A model generated the notes under the pieces. That model made no database searches and was not told where the DNA came from. It saw only the letters and a list, made by a program, of their open reading frames with translations. DNA of 64,000 nucleotides from Fervidobacterium pennivorans. GTDB lineage: Bacteria; Thermotogota; Thermotogae; Thermotogales; Fervidobacteriaceae. The stretch spans positions 1,997,853 through 2,061,852 of the forward strand of contig NZ_CP011393.1 in NCBI RefSeq assembly GCF_001644665.1, written 5' to 3'. Positions 8,182 through 17,675 of the stretch are shown here, piece after piece. A program made the translations under genes and the position numbers. Numbering within the stretch: the first letter of the stretch is position 1; each line of letters starts with the position of its first letter.

Positions 8182-9418
8182 AATCTATACCAACTTCAAC
8201 ATTCGTTGCTAAGCCATATTTGTTACCAATACTTTTAACTTCTATAAGCTCAACTGCTTTCACATTACCTCCAACAATCAAACCTTCCCCAGTGACTTTA
8301 ACACTTCTTCCGGCTATCACATCAGAGTTCATTATGTAATCTTGCACATTCACATCCTTTTGCGCAATCACCAAACCTTCTGTAACGAACTGCACAGTAA
8401 CGCTCCCATCAGCAACTATGGCACCTTTACCTCTGCCAAAAAAACCACCTTTTATATACACGTCCCTACCTGCTTTTATTCTGACACTACCGGAAACCAA
8501 CCCATTCACCCTTAAATCCTTACCAGCGGTTATCTTAAAGGCTCCATCCAGATTGCATGTAATGATAATTGTTCCTGGAAAATTTATTTTCTGGCTTTTT
8601 TCCAAATCCCTTTCACCAATTACAAGAACGTCCCTTACATGCACCACTCCATTGTCATCAACACATGGCTGACCTTCGATGGTAGCTATTATTTTATTAT
8701 CAACCACCTTTGTGTTCTCGCCTGCATATTTCCTTAAATCAAAATCCTTACCTTTCCGGCTAGGCAATTCTTTTCCTGTCACGGTCTTACCTGGTTCTCC
8801 ATCTTTCGGAGGTACCTTCTCAGCAAGTACCTGTCCTTCACAGCATCTTGGAAATTCGTCAAAGCCTGTAAAATCTTTTGATGTATTGAATTTGTAATTT
8901 ATCATCGCATCCACTGGAGGAGTTGGCTCAACACCTTCTGCGACTATTATCTGTTGATATGTTAGCTTCTCTTCGACAATCTTTTCCAGCACGTCCTTCT
9001 TAATTCCATAAACCACTCCGGAATTAGTTAGGACTTTCATTAATTCTTCAACTGTAGGCACTTCTTTTTCAAAGCCCGGGATGATGGTTACGTATGCTTT
9101 CATTTCATCTTCACTTATCGTTACATGAATCCTCGGATTTTCATATTCTTTAAGTTTCTCCTCAAGATTTTCAATTTTAGGTAGCGTTTTTTGCAAATGT
9201 TCATCTTTCTTTTCTACTGTAAGTTCTGAAGAATATTCTTCACTCTTTGACTCTTTTACTTTAGAAACTTTGAAGATTGTCGGCGTCACTACTGCACGGA
9301 TAGTCCCATCTGTATCTGTATTAACGTCAACATGAACATGCTCATACCATTTCGGTCCGTATCGTTTCTCAAGCTCCTCGAAGACTTCTACAAGCTCTTT
9401 CACCTTAATAACTTCCAT
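8141..9418 (-). CDS. FapA family (DUF342) polymer-forming-like protein, main part
   Basis: DUF342/FapA proteins have a variable N-terminal region, a right-handed beta-helix and a C-terminal coiled coil; some are linked to polar localisation or to motility and flagellar regulation. Here the N-terminal ~110 residues are specific to this protein, residues ~110-215 form the first FapA domain (PTPPVDAMINYKF), and ~220-420 carry the repeated glycine- and valine-rich turns of the beta-helix. The frame stops right after the helix, exactly where the coiled coil should begin, and the next 130 codons lie in another phase. ATG 9418 is preferred because GGGAGTGAGGTG lies upstream. MinC encoded at ~20 kb has a related beta-helical fold. 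Confidence 0.8.
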   Translation of the reverse strand: MEVIKVKELVEVFEELEKRYGPKWYEHVHVDVNTDTDGTIRAVVTPTIFKVSKVKESKSEEYSSELTVEKKDEHLQKTLPKIENLEEKLKEYENPRIHVTISEDEMKAYVTIIPGFEKEVPTVEELMKVLTNSGVVYGIKKDVLEKIVEEKLTYQQIIVAEGVEPTPPVDAMINYKFNTSKDFTGFDEFPRCCEGQVLAEKVPPKDGEPGKTVTGKELPSRKGKDFDLRKYAGENTKVVDNKIIATIEGQPCVDDNGVVHVRDVLVIGERDLEKSQKINFPGTIIITCNLDGAFKITAGKDLRVNGLVSGSVRIKAGRDVYIKGGFFGRGKGAIVADGSVTVQFVTEGLVIAQKDVNVQDYIMNSDVIAGRSVKVTGEGLIVGGNVKAVELIEVKSIGNKYGLATNVEVGIDFEYETTKAEITFR

Positions 9419-9452
9419 GCACCTCACTCCCTGATTGCTTTTCCATCTTTTT

Positions 9453-10433
9453 TTACCTTTCACAACATGGGGCTTGATCAATTCTTTCTAAACGCATACC
9501 TTCTCTCACAAGTCCTCCATTTTTCGCGTCACTAAACCCTATCTTGCTTTTCCCTGGAAACTGGATATACTTTATCCACAGTGCATCTTTTCCACAAACA
9601 ATCAATCCTCCATTTGATTTGTCTACTGAAATTATCGTACCTGGTTTGTATGCACTATACTCATCATTTTGTTCTATCACGCAAGCGCCAAAGAGTTTGA
9701 CCTCCGTACCGTTTAACCTTGCTCTCACACCTGGAACTGGGTCATACGCCCGTATTTTGTTCCTTACCATCTCAGCCGGCATTGAGAAATCAACGTGCAA
9801 ATCATTCTTGTCTATCTTAGGGGCGTAGCTGGTTTGTGAGTGGTCTTGCGGAACGAGTGGCACCGGATATCTTTTCAAGAATTCGTCGAGTAATTCTGTT
9901 CCATAATTAATCATCTTTTCATACAATTCGCCAAGTGTTTCACATTCACCAATTTCAAACGGTTTTTGCAAAGCTATATCACCATCGTCCATCCCTTCAG
10001 AAATTTTAAATATCGTAACCCCTGTAATTTTTTCCCCTGCTTCCAGACATCTTTGCATAGGAGCTGCACCGCGGTATCTAGGTAAAAGAGAAGCATGAAC
10101 ATTATAGAATGGTATAGCATCTAAGAAAGGTTTCTTCAAAAGCCTGCCGTAGGCAACAACAATTCCGATATCAGGTTTGTATTTCTCGATTATCTCCGTT
10201 CCTTCCTTCACCAAGCTTTTGGGTTGAAAAACAGGGATATTATGCTTCAAAGCCACCTCCTTTACAGGAGTGGGCAACAACTTCTGACCCCTGCCACGTG
10301 GTTTGTCCGCCTGTGATATAACAGCTACCACATTGTAGCCTTTTTCCAGCAAAAATTCCAGATAACGTGCGGCAAATTCTGGAGTGCCAAGAAAAAGGAT
10401 CCTTAAATCATTTCTCGCATTTTTACTGCTCAT
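9453..10433 (-). CDS. fmt: Methionyl-tRNA formyltransferase
   Basis: Fmt transfers a formyl group from 10-formyltetrahydrofolate to initiator Met-tRNA. The 326-residue length is normal. The N-terminal Rossmann domain starts ILFLGTPEFAARYL; the formyl-folate site is seen in NVHASLLPRYRGAAPMQ (the catalytic-type Asn-His with SLLP) and in the conserved Asp of KISEGMDDGDI. The C-terminal OB-like domain carries NKIRAYDPVPG. It lies 35 bases upstream of fapA on the same strand. The formate-tetrahydrofolate ligase that feeds this cofactor pool is encoded at ~36 kb. Confidence 0.95.
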   Translation of the reverse strand: MSSKNARNDLRILFLGTPEFAARYLEFLLEKGYNVVAVISQADKPRGRGQKLLPTPVKEVALKHNIPVFQPKSLVKEGTEIIEKYKPDIGIVVAYGRLLKKPFLDAIPFYNVHASLLPRYRGAAPMQRCLEAGEKITGVTIFKISEGMDDGDIALQKPFEIGECETLGELYEKMINYGTELLDEFLKRYPVPLVPQDHSQTSYAPKIDKNDLHVDFSMPAEMVRNKIRAYDPVPGVRARLNGTEVKLFGACVIEQNDEYSAYKPGTIISVDKSNGGLIVCGKDALWIKYIQFPGKSKIGFSDAKNGGLVREGMRLERIDQAPCCER

Positions 10434-10530
10434 CTATTATAACCTCCACTCCCTTTTCCTAACTCAAGGTTGCTTTCATTCCAGTATCTATCAATTTTTA
10501 TTATACCACAAAAGCAAATTTCAAAATGTG

Positions 10531-10561
10531 TTGCAAAAATCCATAAAAGTTTTGATATAAT
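10531..10561 (+). promoter_or_regulatory. Candidate sigma-A promoter for the first TPR-like gene
   Basis: TTGCAA at 10531-10536 and TATAAT at 10556-10561 are separated by 19 bases, slightly long. It lies in the 196-base divergent gap between fmt and the exported TPR-like gene, ~69 bases before the start codon. Confidence 0.5.
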
Positions 10562-10629
10562 TTACAATGTTAGAAATGTAAAACTTTGAAAAGTGGCATA
10601 CACTGAAACCAAAACAGGGAGGGATAAGG

Positions 10630-11388
10630 ATGAGAAAGTTCGGGTGGATTTTTGTGGTAACGTTAGTTGCACTCTTACTGAGCACATTTACTTTTGCTGA
10701 AGTTAAAGCTCAAGATTTGAACAAGATGTTCTACGAAGCGAGAAGAGACCGAGATGTGAACAAGATACAGAACGTGATAAAAACGATAGAGTCAACACCA
10801 AATTTTGACAAAGATACAACACTCTTAACAATTCTCGCGGATGCATATTTGGAATACGGTCTGTGGGGAGTTAGCGACAAGGAAAAGGAAAAAACTTACG
10901 AAAAGGCCCGCCAATATGCTGAAACGGCATTGAAACTCGACCAAAAGAATGGAAGAGCGTCTTACATAGCAGGTGCCGCAATTGGTAGGCTCGCACAGTA
11001 CAAAGGCATTGTTCAAAGCCTATTCATGCTTGGAGATTTCGACAGATACATCGACAATGCAATTAAACTACTGAACGAAAACGACGAAGAGCAAAGATTA
11101 TATAAAACATTTGCTTACATCGCAGCCGGAATGAGGAATAGAGATGTCCCGTGGCCACTTTACAACTATAAAAAATCCGAAGAACAGCTGAATACAGCAG
11201 CTAAACTAACTCCTAACTACTCAAACATATACCTTGAACTTGGTTTTTTGTATCTAAAAACCGGAGATAAAACGAAAGCAAAGGAGATGTTTGAAAAAGT
11301 TATTTCAATGGGTCCACATCCATGGCTTGTAAAAACCCACGAAGAAGCTGTCAAAACTGCGCAAGAAGAACTGAAAAAACTAAAATAA
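10630..11388 (+). CDS. Exported TPR-like protein, paralogue 1
   Basis: A 252-residue protein with a clear signal peptide (hydrophobic residues ~6-22, cleavage likely near TFAEVKA, no lipobox Cys). The mature part is all-helical with TPR-like hairpins: ARQYAETALKLDQKNGRASY and IYLELGFLYLKTGDKTKAKEMFEKV. The overall pattern, with a long first helix block and LFMLGDFDRYIDNAIKLL in the middle, is reminiscent of the TatT periplasmic TPR component of TRAP transporters, but no TRAP permease is nearby, so this is only a suggestion. The next gene is a close paralogue of identical length. A terminator follows at ~11.42 kb. Confidence 0.75.
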   Translation: MRKFGWIFVVTLVALLLSTFTFAEVKAQDLNKMFYEARRDRDVNKIQNVIKTIESTPNFDKDTTLLTILADAYLEYGLWGVSDKEKEKTYEKARQYAETALKLDQKNGRASYIAGAAIGRLAQYKGIVQSLFMLGDFDRYIDNAIKLLNENDEEQRLYKTFAYIAAGMRNRDVPWPLYNYKKSEEQLNTAAKLTPNYSNIYLELGFLYLKTGDKTKAKEMFEKVISMGPHPWLVKTHEEAVKTAQEELKKLK

Positions 11389-11413
11389 GCATTATAATGA
11401 ATACAATAAGAAC

Positions 11414-11440
11414 GCCTCGCCTAATTATGGCGGGGCTTTT
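11414..11440 (+). terminator. Rho-independent terminator after paralogue 1
   Basis: GCCTCGCC (11414-11421) pairs with GGCGGGGC (11429-11436), with one G-T pair and a seven-base loop, followed by TTTTG and more T. It separates the two paralogous genes into different transcripts. Confidence 0.75.
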
Positions 11441-11608
11441 GTTTCATTTTTTAGAAGATTTCTTGCGAAAAAAGAAGCTACAAATTGCTCTTTTAGTTTA
11501 TAAAAGAAAAATTGCGAATAGAAATCATTAAACCGATGCAAGGATTTACACTTTGAACTGTATAATATCTTTGTAAATTACCACACTAACTCAAGGGGAG
11601 GTAGGGGT

Positions 11609-12367
11609 ATGAAAGGTTCGCGGTTGTTTTTTGTAACAAGTTTATTCATCGTCTTTCTTTTTATATCAGTTTTCGGTAACGTTACCAGTGAAGAACTAAA
11701 CAGGATGTTCTACGAAGCAAGAAGAGATTACGACGTAGAGAAGATTCTCAAAGTGATTAAGACTATCGAAGGGATTCCCGGTTACGACAAAGACGCAAGG
11801 CTTCTGACTATACTTGCAGATGCGTATATGGAATACGGTGTGTGGGGTGCAAGTGATAAGGAAAAGGAAAAAACGTACGAAAAAGCACGCCAATATGCTG
11901 AAATGGCATTGAAACTCGACCCAAAGAACGGTAGGGCTTCGTATATTGCTGGTTCTGCAATCGGGAGATTGGCAAAATACAAAGGTATTGTTCAAAGTCT
12001 ATTCATGCTAGGGGATTTTGACAAATACATCGACAACGCTATAAAACTTCTTAACGAAAACGACGAAGAGCAAAGACTTTATAAAACCTTCGCACTCATC
12101 GCGTCCGGTATGAGATACAGAGATGTCCCGTGGCCACTTTACAACTATAAAAAATCCGAAGAGCTTCTCAATGCCGCTTTAAAACTTACGCCAAATTATC
12201 CGAACATATATTTAGAGCTTGGTTATCTCTATCTTAAGACTGGAGAAAAAGCTAAGGCGAAAGAAATGTTTGAAAAAGTTGTCTCGGGTAAAGCTCACCC
12301 ATGGCTTATCAAAACACACGAGGATGCTGTAAAAAGTGCACAGGAGGAATTGAAAAATCTCAAATGA
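11609..12367 (+). CDS. Exported TPR-like protein, paralogue 2
   Basis: Same length (252 residues) and architecture as the preceding gene: signal peptide at ~1-25, then TPR-like helical hairpins. Long stretches are nearly identical to paralogue 1 (for example DVPWPLYNYKKSEE and the GRASYIAG segment), while signal peptides and C-terminal ends differ, so this is a tandem duplication that has diverged. Ribosome site AGGGGAGG. A TATAAT hexamer at 11561-11566 is a likely -10 element, but I see no convincing -35. Its stop codon overlaps the PfkB start in ATGA. Function unknown; binding of a small ligand in the periplasm is an inference from the fold. Confidence 0.75.
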   Translation: MKGSRLFFVTSLFIVFLFISVFGNVTSEELNRMFYEARRDYDVEKILKVIKTIEGIPGYDKDARLLTILADAYMEYGVWGASDKEKEKTYEKARQYAEMALKLDPKNGRASYIAGSAIGRLAKYKGIVQSLFMLGDFDKYIDNAIKLLNENDEEQRLYKTFALIASGMRYRDVPWPLYNYKKSEELLNAALKLTPNYPNIYLELGYLYLKTGEKAKAKEMFEKVVSGKAHPWLIKTHEDAVKSAQEELKNLK

Positions 12368-13239
12368 TTGTAACGTGTATTGGAAAGTTAAACATCGATT
12401 TCAACTACTCAGTAGACACTATAGAGATTGGCAAAAACCATGTATCCGAGAACGTAGAAACCTCTATTGGTGGTAAGGCAACAAATATCGCAGTTGCACT
12501 GCAAAAGCTTGGCATCCAGACTCAGCTCATTGCAAACATAGGAGATGATGAACTCGGCACAAGAGCAATTTCTCAACTACAGTCATTCGGCGTAATTCCT
12601 CTAATTAATGTGAAGCCCGGCACACGCACGGGCTTCACGTTTATCGTTGTTGAAGGCGATGGAAAAAACACAATGTTCAACTATCCTGGAGCAAATGGTA
12701 TGCTTTGCGCTGAAGACATTGCAATGCACGAAAAAACAGTAAAAAGTTCTGACCTTATCTTTTACCAAGTCGGTGCAGGAGAATCTGATGAAATAATATC
12801 ATATTTGAAGACCTTGGGTAAACCCATCTTTCTCGAATTGTGCGAGTATGTAGAACCGAAAATGCTTGGTGGGATAGACTTCGTTTCACTTAACGAAGAG
12901 GAGGCGTTGAAAATCACAAATACGCTAAATACATTTGAAGCCCTAAGCATACTCTTGAACCTTGGGATACAGAACATCTTCTTGAAACTTGGTTCGAAGG
13001 GAAGTGTATACGCCAGCAAAGAGAAGATAACGTATGGAGAACCATATACGGTAGATTCAATCGACACAACGGGTGCAGGAGATGCATTTAGTGCTGGGTG
13101 CATATATGGGATTCTAAACAATTTCTCGGTCGAAAACATTCTCTCTTTTGCTAATAAATGTGGTGCACTGACATGCACAAGAAAGGGCACGACAACTGCG
13201 TTTCCAACGATTGAGGAAGTGCAAAAGTTCAAAAATTAG
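12364..13239 (+). CDS. PfkB/ribokinase-family sugar kinase
   Basis: Transfers phosphate from ATP to a sugar or nucleoside hydroxyl. The 291-residue protein has the first PfkB signature region (glycine-rich SIGGKATNIAVALQKLG near residue 37) and the second (DTTGAGDAFSAG near 238) with the catalytic Asp and anion-hole Gly-Ala-Gly. The substrate cannot be told from sequence; ribokinase-like or adenosine-kinase-like enzymes are all possible. The start codon is the ATG in the ATGA overlap with the upstream gene; the frame is open further upstream, but that part is inside the TPR gene. Translational coupling with paralogue 2 is likely. Confidence 0.85.
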   Translation: MIVTCIGKLNIDFNYSVDTIEIGKNHVSENVETSIGGKATNIAVALQKLGIQTQLIANIGDDELGTRAISQLQSFGVIPLINVKPGTRTGFTFIVVEGDGKNTMFNYPGANGMLCAEDIAMHEKTVKSSDLIFYQVGAGESDEIISYLKTLGKPIFLELCEYVEPKMLGGIDFVSLNEEEALKITNTLNTFEALSILLNLGIQNIFLKLGSKGSVYASKEKITYGEPYTVDSIDTTGAGDAFSAGCIYGILNNFSVENILSFANKCGALTCTRKGTTTAFPTIEEVQKFKN

Positions 13240-13460
13240 AAAAATTTTCTCAGGTTCTTAAGTCGGCTAATTCTTCTTTTTTCTATATGACCTTTCTTGA
13301 TGCTATGCATACTTAACTCTGTAAATTGAGAATTGAAACACCCCCTCCAACCTTGTGCCTATCACAAGAATACGTAGAAGAAAAAAGTACGACTGAAATA
13401 AACCAAGTATTCCACCATTGGTTTGTGCCTTTATCCATTGAATGCAAAAGCAAGACATAT

Positions 13461-13493
13461 AAAAAAACCGACGGGGCTACACACCCCATCGGT
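13461..13493 (-). terminator. Terminator at the end of the subtilisin 1 transcript
   Basis: A hairpin (CCGACGGGG at 13468-13476 with CCCCATCGG at 13484-13492, one mismatch) is followed on the minus strand by seven T (A run 13461-13467). It lies 25 bases past the subtilisin stop. The rest of the 278-base gap from 13240 shows no convincing gene. Confidence 0.8.
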
Positions 13494-13517
13494 TTGGTGT
13501 TTTGTTAATTGTCGAAC

Positions 13518-15584
13518 TTAATTCTGTCCAAATACTGTCCACCAAGCAAAAGGCATCTCAAAATACATATTAGCAAAATAAGCTCCAATATCATCGAGTA
13601 CAAATCCCTCCGTTTCTCCCATTGGAATATTTACTCTAATTGGAAGTGCGTGACCATTAACCGTTGCGGTTCCTTCAAGAGTAATGTCGGTATCAGCTGG
13701 TGTGTCCAATGCTACAGAGAGAACAAGTAATCCGGATTCTGCCGAAAGGACCTTCTTGTTTGTATTGTATGGTAACTCATATGTATCGTTTGTTAGTAGG
13801 TTCTCGATCTTGAGCGAAGCACCTGAAAGCGGTGTGACGAATTGAACTGTAAACGTCGATGTGAACTTGTACGTCTTTGTCGCGTCCGCTGTGAGGTTGA
13901 TTGTATCGTTAACCTGCCTTTCCTCTGCCATTCTGAATGCTGTGTAATATGCCATGAATCCGTCTGGTGATTCACATCTTTCGTAGCTATCAGGTCCTCC
14001 GATTATTACTTCGTATTCACCTGTGTCAATCGCTGGGAAGTGGGCAATACCAAATGCATCTGTTTTTGCGTAATAGGCTTGGTATCTTCCGGAAATATTC
14101 TTCTTGAGAGTTACAAAGACTGAAGGAATCCCCCAGCTTTCGTAAGCATCGGTAACAACTATATCAAGTGTCGCTCCACCAGAGGTTGGAAGCGCACCGG
14201 CCGCAAATGCATTTTTAACATTGACCAATCCGTATCCTGAATAGTGGTCCCAACCCGGTTCATCAATATCCTTAGCTGTACTTTCAATAAGCTTTCTAAT
14301 CTGCCATGGTTTTGCATCTTTATATTTTTGGAGTAATAACGCAACAACACCTGTCACGTGTGGAGCTGCCATTGAAGTACCATTGTAGTAATCATATGTT
14401 CCGCCATTTTGTTCAGAGACTACAGATTCCCCCTCGTAACCAAGGCTTTTAGGAAGTGGAACTGTGGAAAGAATATTCACACCAGGTGCTCCAATAACTA
14501 CAGAATCAGCTTTTGTAGAAAATCCAGTTGTCTTGAATGTACCACCGTCGTATTCAACAGCTGCCACCCTGATGACTCCTGGGTAACCGCATGGATATTT
14601 AAATGCTGCTTTGTAGTAGTCGTTACCTGAAGAAACAACCATAACAACCCCATGGTCCATTGCATAATCAAATGCTGCTTTCATCGTATGGCTGTATCCG
14701 CTACCACCCCAAGAGTGGTTCATTACCTTTGCGCCATGGTCTGTTGCCCAGATTATACCTGCTGCAACATAGTCATCACCAACATAACCATTTCCACCAA
14801 CAAGAGCTGGGTCATCGAATATAACTATTGGCATTATCTTTGCACCGGGTGCCACACCAACGATACCTTTTCCATCTTTCTTTGCTGCAATCGTCCCGGC
14901 TACGTGTGTTCCGTGTGAACCACCGTAGGATGAGTCTGTGCCTGCTGGAAGTTCTTCATTAAATCTTGGTCTGTATCCTTTAATGACTTGCCCTTGCAAG
15001 TCTGGGTGTGTCCCATCGACACCAGAGTCAACAACGGCAACGATTACTCCTGTCCCTGAAGCTTCAGGCCAAACTTCTGTTGCACCGACTGCTTCGACAC
15101 CCCATAGCAACGAGCTAAATTCTTCGTTTCCTCTTGGATTTGTGCTTGTCAATCTTGGCTCGAATTTTGATGCCTTTTCAACATCACCCTTTATTGGGAG
15201 TGGTTCAATTAAGCTTCTCTTGTAGCTCGGCTCGACATATCTGATACCTTTTATTTTCGCTTGCTTTATTTTTGCATAAGCATCTGCAACCGTTCCATTG
15301 AATTTTATAGACACCATCTTTATCTGTGGCAGGTCTACTACTATCTTTCCGTTGAGCAACCTTGCAACTTCAAGCGCACTATCTTTTGATTCATAACCGA
15401 CAAGTAATTTTCCTTCAACATATTCATCTGGAATCAATTTTCCGAAAAGTATCGGCTGGTCAAATTTAGATGCTTTATTGTCATTCTTTGCTCCATTGTT
15501 AACCTGTGGTGTACATGCAAAGACAAAGAGAAATATCGCAACAATCGAAACGATTAATAATGCACTACTGAATTTTCTCATCAT
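13518..15584 (-). CDS. Subtilisin-like serine protease, lipoprotein, fervidolysin type (copy 1)
   Basis: Secreted S8-family endopeptidase of 688 residues. A signal peptide ends in a lipobox with Cys24 (FVFAC), so the precursor is probably lipid-anchored by Lgt and LspA. A propeptide (~40-150) acts as inhibitor/chaperone in this family. The catalytic triad is visible: Asp186 (VAVVDSGVDGTHPD), His224 (GGSHGTHVAGT) and Ser404 (NGTSMAAPHVTG), with oxyanion Asn321 (SSGND). Two beta-sandwich domains follow (~470-690). Layout and length match fervidolysin, the keratin-degrading protease of Fervidobacterium, from family knowledge. It lies 14 bases after the Ig-like lipoprotein gene, on the same transcript. 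A paralogue is at 28.7-30.8 kb. Confidence 0.92.
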   Translation of the reverse strand: MMRKFSSALLIVSIVAIFLFVFACTPQVNNGAKNDNKASKFDQPILFGKLIPDEYVEGKLLVGYESKDSALEVARLLNGKIVVDLPQIKMVSIKFNGTVADAYAKIKQAKIKGIRYVEPSYKRSLIEPLPIKGDVEKASKFEPRLTSTNPRGNEEFSSLLWGVEAVGATEVWPEASGTGVIVAVVDSGVDGTHPDLQGQVIKGYRPRFNEELPAGTDSSYGGSHGTHVAGTIAAKKDGKGIVGVAPGAKIMPIVIFDDPALVGGNGYVGDDYVAAGIIWATDHGAKVMNHSWGGSGYSHTMKAAFDYAMDHGVVMVVSSGNDYYKAAFKYPCGYPGVIRVAAVEYDGGTFKTTGFSTKADSVVIGAPGVNILSTVPLPKSLGYEGESVVSEQNGGTYDYYNGTSMAAPHVTGVVALLLQKYKDAKPWQIRKLIESTAKDIDEPGWDHYSGYGLVNVKNAFAAGALPTSGGATLDIVVTDAYESWGIPSVFVTLKKNISGRYQAYYAKTDAFGIAHFPAIDTGEYEVIIGGPDSYERCESPDGFMAYYTAFRMAEERQVNDTINLTADATKTYKFTSTFTVQFVTPLSGASLKIENLLTNDTYELPYNTNKKVLSAESGLLVLSVALDTPADTDITLEGTATVNGHALPIRVNIPMGETEGFVLDDIGAYFANMYFEMPFAWWTVFGQN

Positions 15585-15598
15585 CTATCCCCCCTTTC

Positions 15599-17587
15599 TC
15601 AATTAATGCCAGTTGTAAATGTGTAGTAAACAGAAGGTTTTATCGATAATGATGAACCAAGAAGAACGCCCGTATCATCTGCATGTATCGAATAAGCAAC
15701 CGATTTAAACTTCTTGTCTGGATCATTCAAACTCAAACCATTGTATATTTTCTGTGCCCAGGCATGTCTTAATGTCCAGCTAAATGTCTTGTTTGCCTGG
15801 AGCTTGTCGTATGGATAAGCATCTGCTAATCCAAAGTCAATCCAATATGGACCGTAAACCGGATCTTCAACATTGCCCTTGAAATAATCACTAAATTTGA
15901 CTTCTACTTCTTCTGTGTCTGTTAATAATCTATAGTAGTAGGCATTATTATTAGATGGATTAATGAATCCAAGACCGTAGTACGTTATGTCATTTTGAAT
16001 CCAGTCATATATCCACAAACTGTAAACATATTTAAGCGATGTTGTCGGAGATTCTTCATCCGTTGGTTTGTAAGCCTCAACACCAGCAAATTTCCATTTG
16101 AATATTGTATCTCTTGATACGTTCGTTGAGCCATTCTTCGGTGTTTCAACTTCTATATTCAGCAATGGAAGTGGTGTCACATAACCAATAACCGTTAGCG
16201 TTGCTTCGTAACCATCGTAAACCGAAGATACAGCATACCAGGTCTTCTTTCCAACTTCAAGAAGTGGGGAACTATCTCTGTAGTAATAGTAACTTTCTGG
16301 AAGCGTTGCTATTGCTGACCAGTTTTCGCCATCAAATGACCTGTAAACTCTGTAAGCTTTCGGTTGGGTAGTTCCTGATGCAGAGTACCATCTTCTCCAT
16401 CTTACCTCGATCCAGAGGTTAGAATCATCGTTTGGTGCACCTGCAGGTTCAAATGTATTACCATTTGCATCAACACCTTTTATATTCTCTGGTATTTTTG
16501 GCATTGAATAGTATTTAACGGCTTGTCTTCTTGTATATGCATAAATGTCATACTGAGTTGTGTAATATGCAGTGTTTCTTTGAACGATGTATGGAGTTAT
16601 ACCAGTTTGTGGTGTTCTCTTTACGTTAATCCAGAAAATCTTCTCAACTTTATTGTCGTTGTGGTCGTAAACATCAACAACTATCGGTATTTCACCTTCA
16701 AATTCTGCAAGTGATAAGGAACCTTCAAGAACGTTACTCGCTGCTGCGTACAACCTTGGGGCCGAGAAATAGCTTGCTCCCGGAATGCCATTTGCCTTCG
16801 CGTATATAATATTGATTCCACCATCAAATTCAACAGGTGTTGCTGTTACAACAATATAAATGCTGCTTAATGTAACATCAGTTGCAACGTCTACTGGATT
16901 ACCATTTTTACTATCATAGAATTTAACATCAACTTCAATAGGAACTTCCATTGTTGTCTGAGCTGCTGTGGCTTTTCTTAATGTCGTTGTAATTTCGGTC
17001 TTTTGGTCCCTTAAGCATTTCATTCCAAGTATCGATGTTCTTGCATACCCGTCTTTTGAGATTAAAACGTTAAGGAATTCTTTCTCAGCATCTGATCTGA
17101 AGAGCACAGTTGCAATACCCTTGCTATCGCTGTATCCTACACCTCTTAAGTTCCCGTTTGAATCTTTGACTTCAACCTTTGCACCTTCTACAACCGGACC
17201 TGAGGTGTATTGTGCGATGTTTACAACGAGTGTTCCAGAGTTCTGAACAACAACCTTAAACGTCTTTTCTGCCTTTGCACCTGCTTTGTCGATAGCTTCA
17301 ACAGTTATTGTGTACTCTCCTACTTCGGTTGGTGTCCAAGTATAAACACCGTTCGATATGGTTCCCTTACCCGTTGTTTTGAGCACAATATCCTGGAGGT
17401 TGTTGTCTGGATCACTAACGTACCCTTTCAAATCCACCGTAACTGTTTGACCTTTAAGAATAGTTTGGTCTGGAATGTTTTGCCACACAGGTGGTTTGTT
17501 GAACAAGTTGCCTACTTGCTCACACCCACTCAGTGTGAGAATGAGCAAAAGCACTAAACCGATAGTTAAAAATACCGCTTTCTTCAC
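15599..17587 (-). CDS. Multi-domain Ig/fibronectin-like surface lipoprotein (partner of subtilisin 1)
   Basis: A 662-residue secreted protein with lipobox Cys22 (LTLSGC). Residues ~30-115 resemble a cadherin-like/Ig domain (PPVWQNIPDQTILKG ... EYTITVEAIDKAG). A carboxypeptidase-regulatory-like domain follows (~118-200, GPVVEGAKVEVKD ... GIATVLFR), then fibronectin-III-like modules (~390-470, YRVYRSFDGENW ... KTWYAVSSVYDG) and a final Ig-like domain (NGSTNVSRDTIFKWKF). No catalytic motif is seen. It may help bind or present proteinaceous substrate to the co-transcribed protease; this is inferred from linkage and from a second such pair at 27.1-30.8 kb. GTG start with GGGGGG upstream. Confidence 0.8.
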   Translation of the reverse strand: MKKAVFLTIGLVLLLILTLSGCEQVGNLFNKPPVWQNIPDQTILKGQTVTVDLKGYVSDPDNNLQDIVLKTTGKGTISNGVYTWTPTEVGEYTITVEAIDKAGAKAEKTFKVVVQNSGTLVVNIAQYTSGPVVEGAKVEVKDSNGNLRGVGYSDSKGIATVLFRSDAEKEFLNVLISKDGYARTSILGMKCLRDQKTEITTTLRKATAAQTTMEVPIEVDVKFYDSKNGNPVDVATDVTLSSIYIVVTATPVEFDGGINIIYAKANGIPGASYFSAPRLYAAASNVLEGSLSLAEFEGEIPIVVDVYDHNDNKVEKIFWINVKRTPQTGITPYIVQRNTAYYTTQYDIYAYTRRQAVKYYSMPKIPENIKGVDANGNTFEPAGAPNDDSNLWIEVRWRRWYSASGTTQPKAYRVYRSFDGENWSAIATLPESYYYYRDSSPLLEVGKKTWYAVSSVYDGYEATLTVIGYVTPLPLLNIEVETPKNGSTNVSRDTIFKWKFAGVEAYKPTDEESPTTSLKYVYSLWIYDWIQNDITYYGLGFINPSNNNAYYYRLLTDTEEVEVKFSDYFKGNVEDPVYGPYWIDFGLADAYPYDKLQANKTFSWTLRHAWAQKIYNGLSLNDPDKKFKSVAYSIHADDTGVLLGSSLSIKPSVYYTFTTGIN

Positions 17588-17675
17588 CTTAATCCCCCCT
17601 CTTTTGAGATGTGGTATTACGGGCTAATTTAAGGATTTTAACCCCCCTAAAAGGTGGTACGTGACGTCATATTAA

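Noticed and set aside
13326-13508. 60-codon open frame in the gap before subtilisin 1
   Set aside because: It runs into the terminator hairpin and has no ribosome site.
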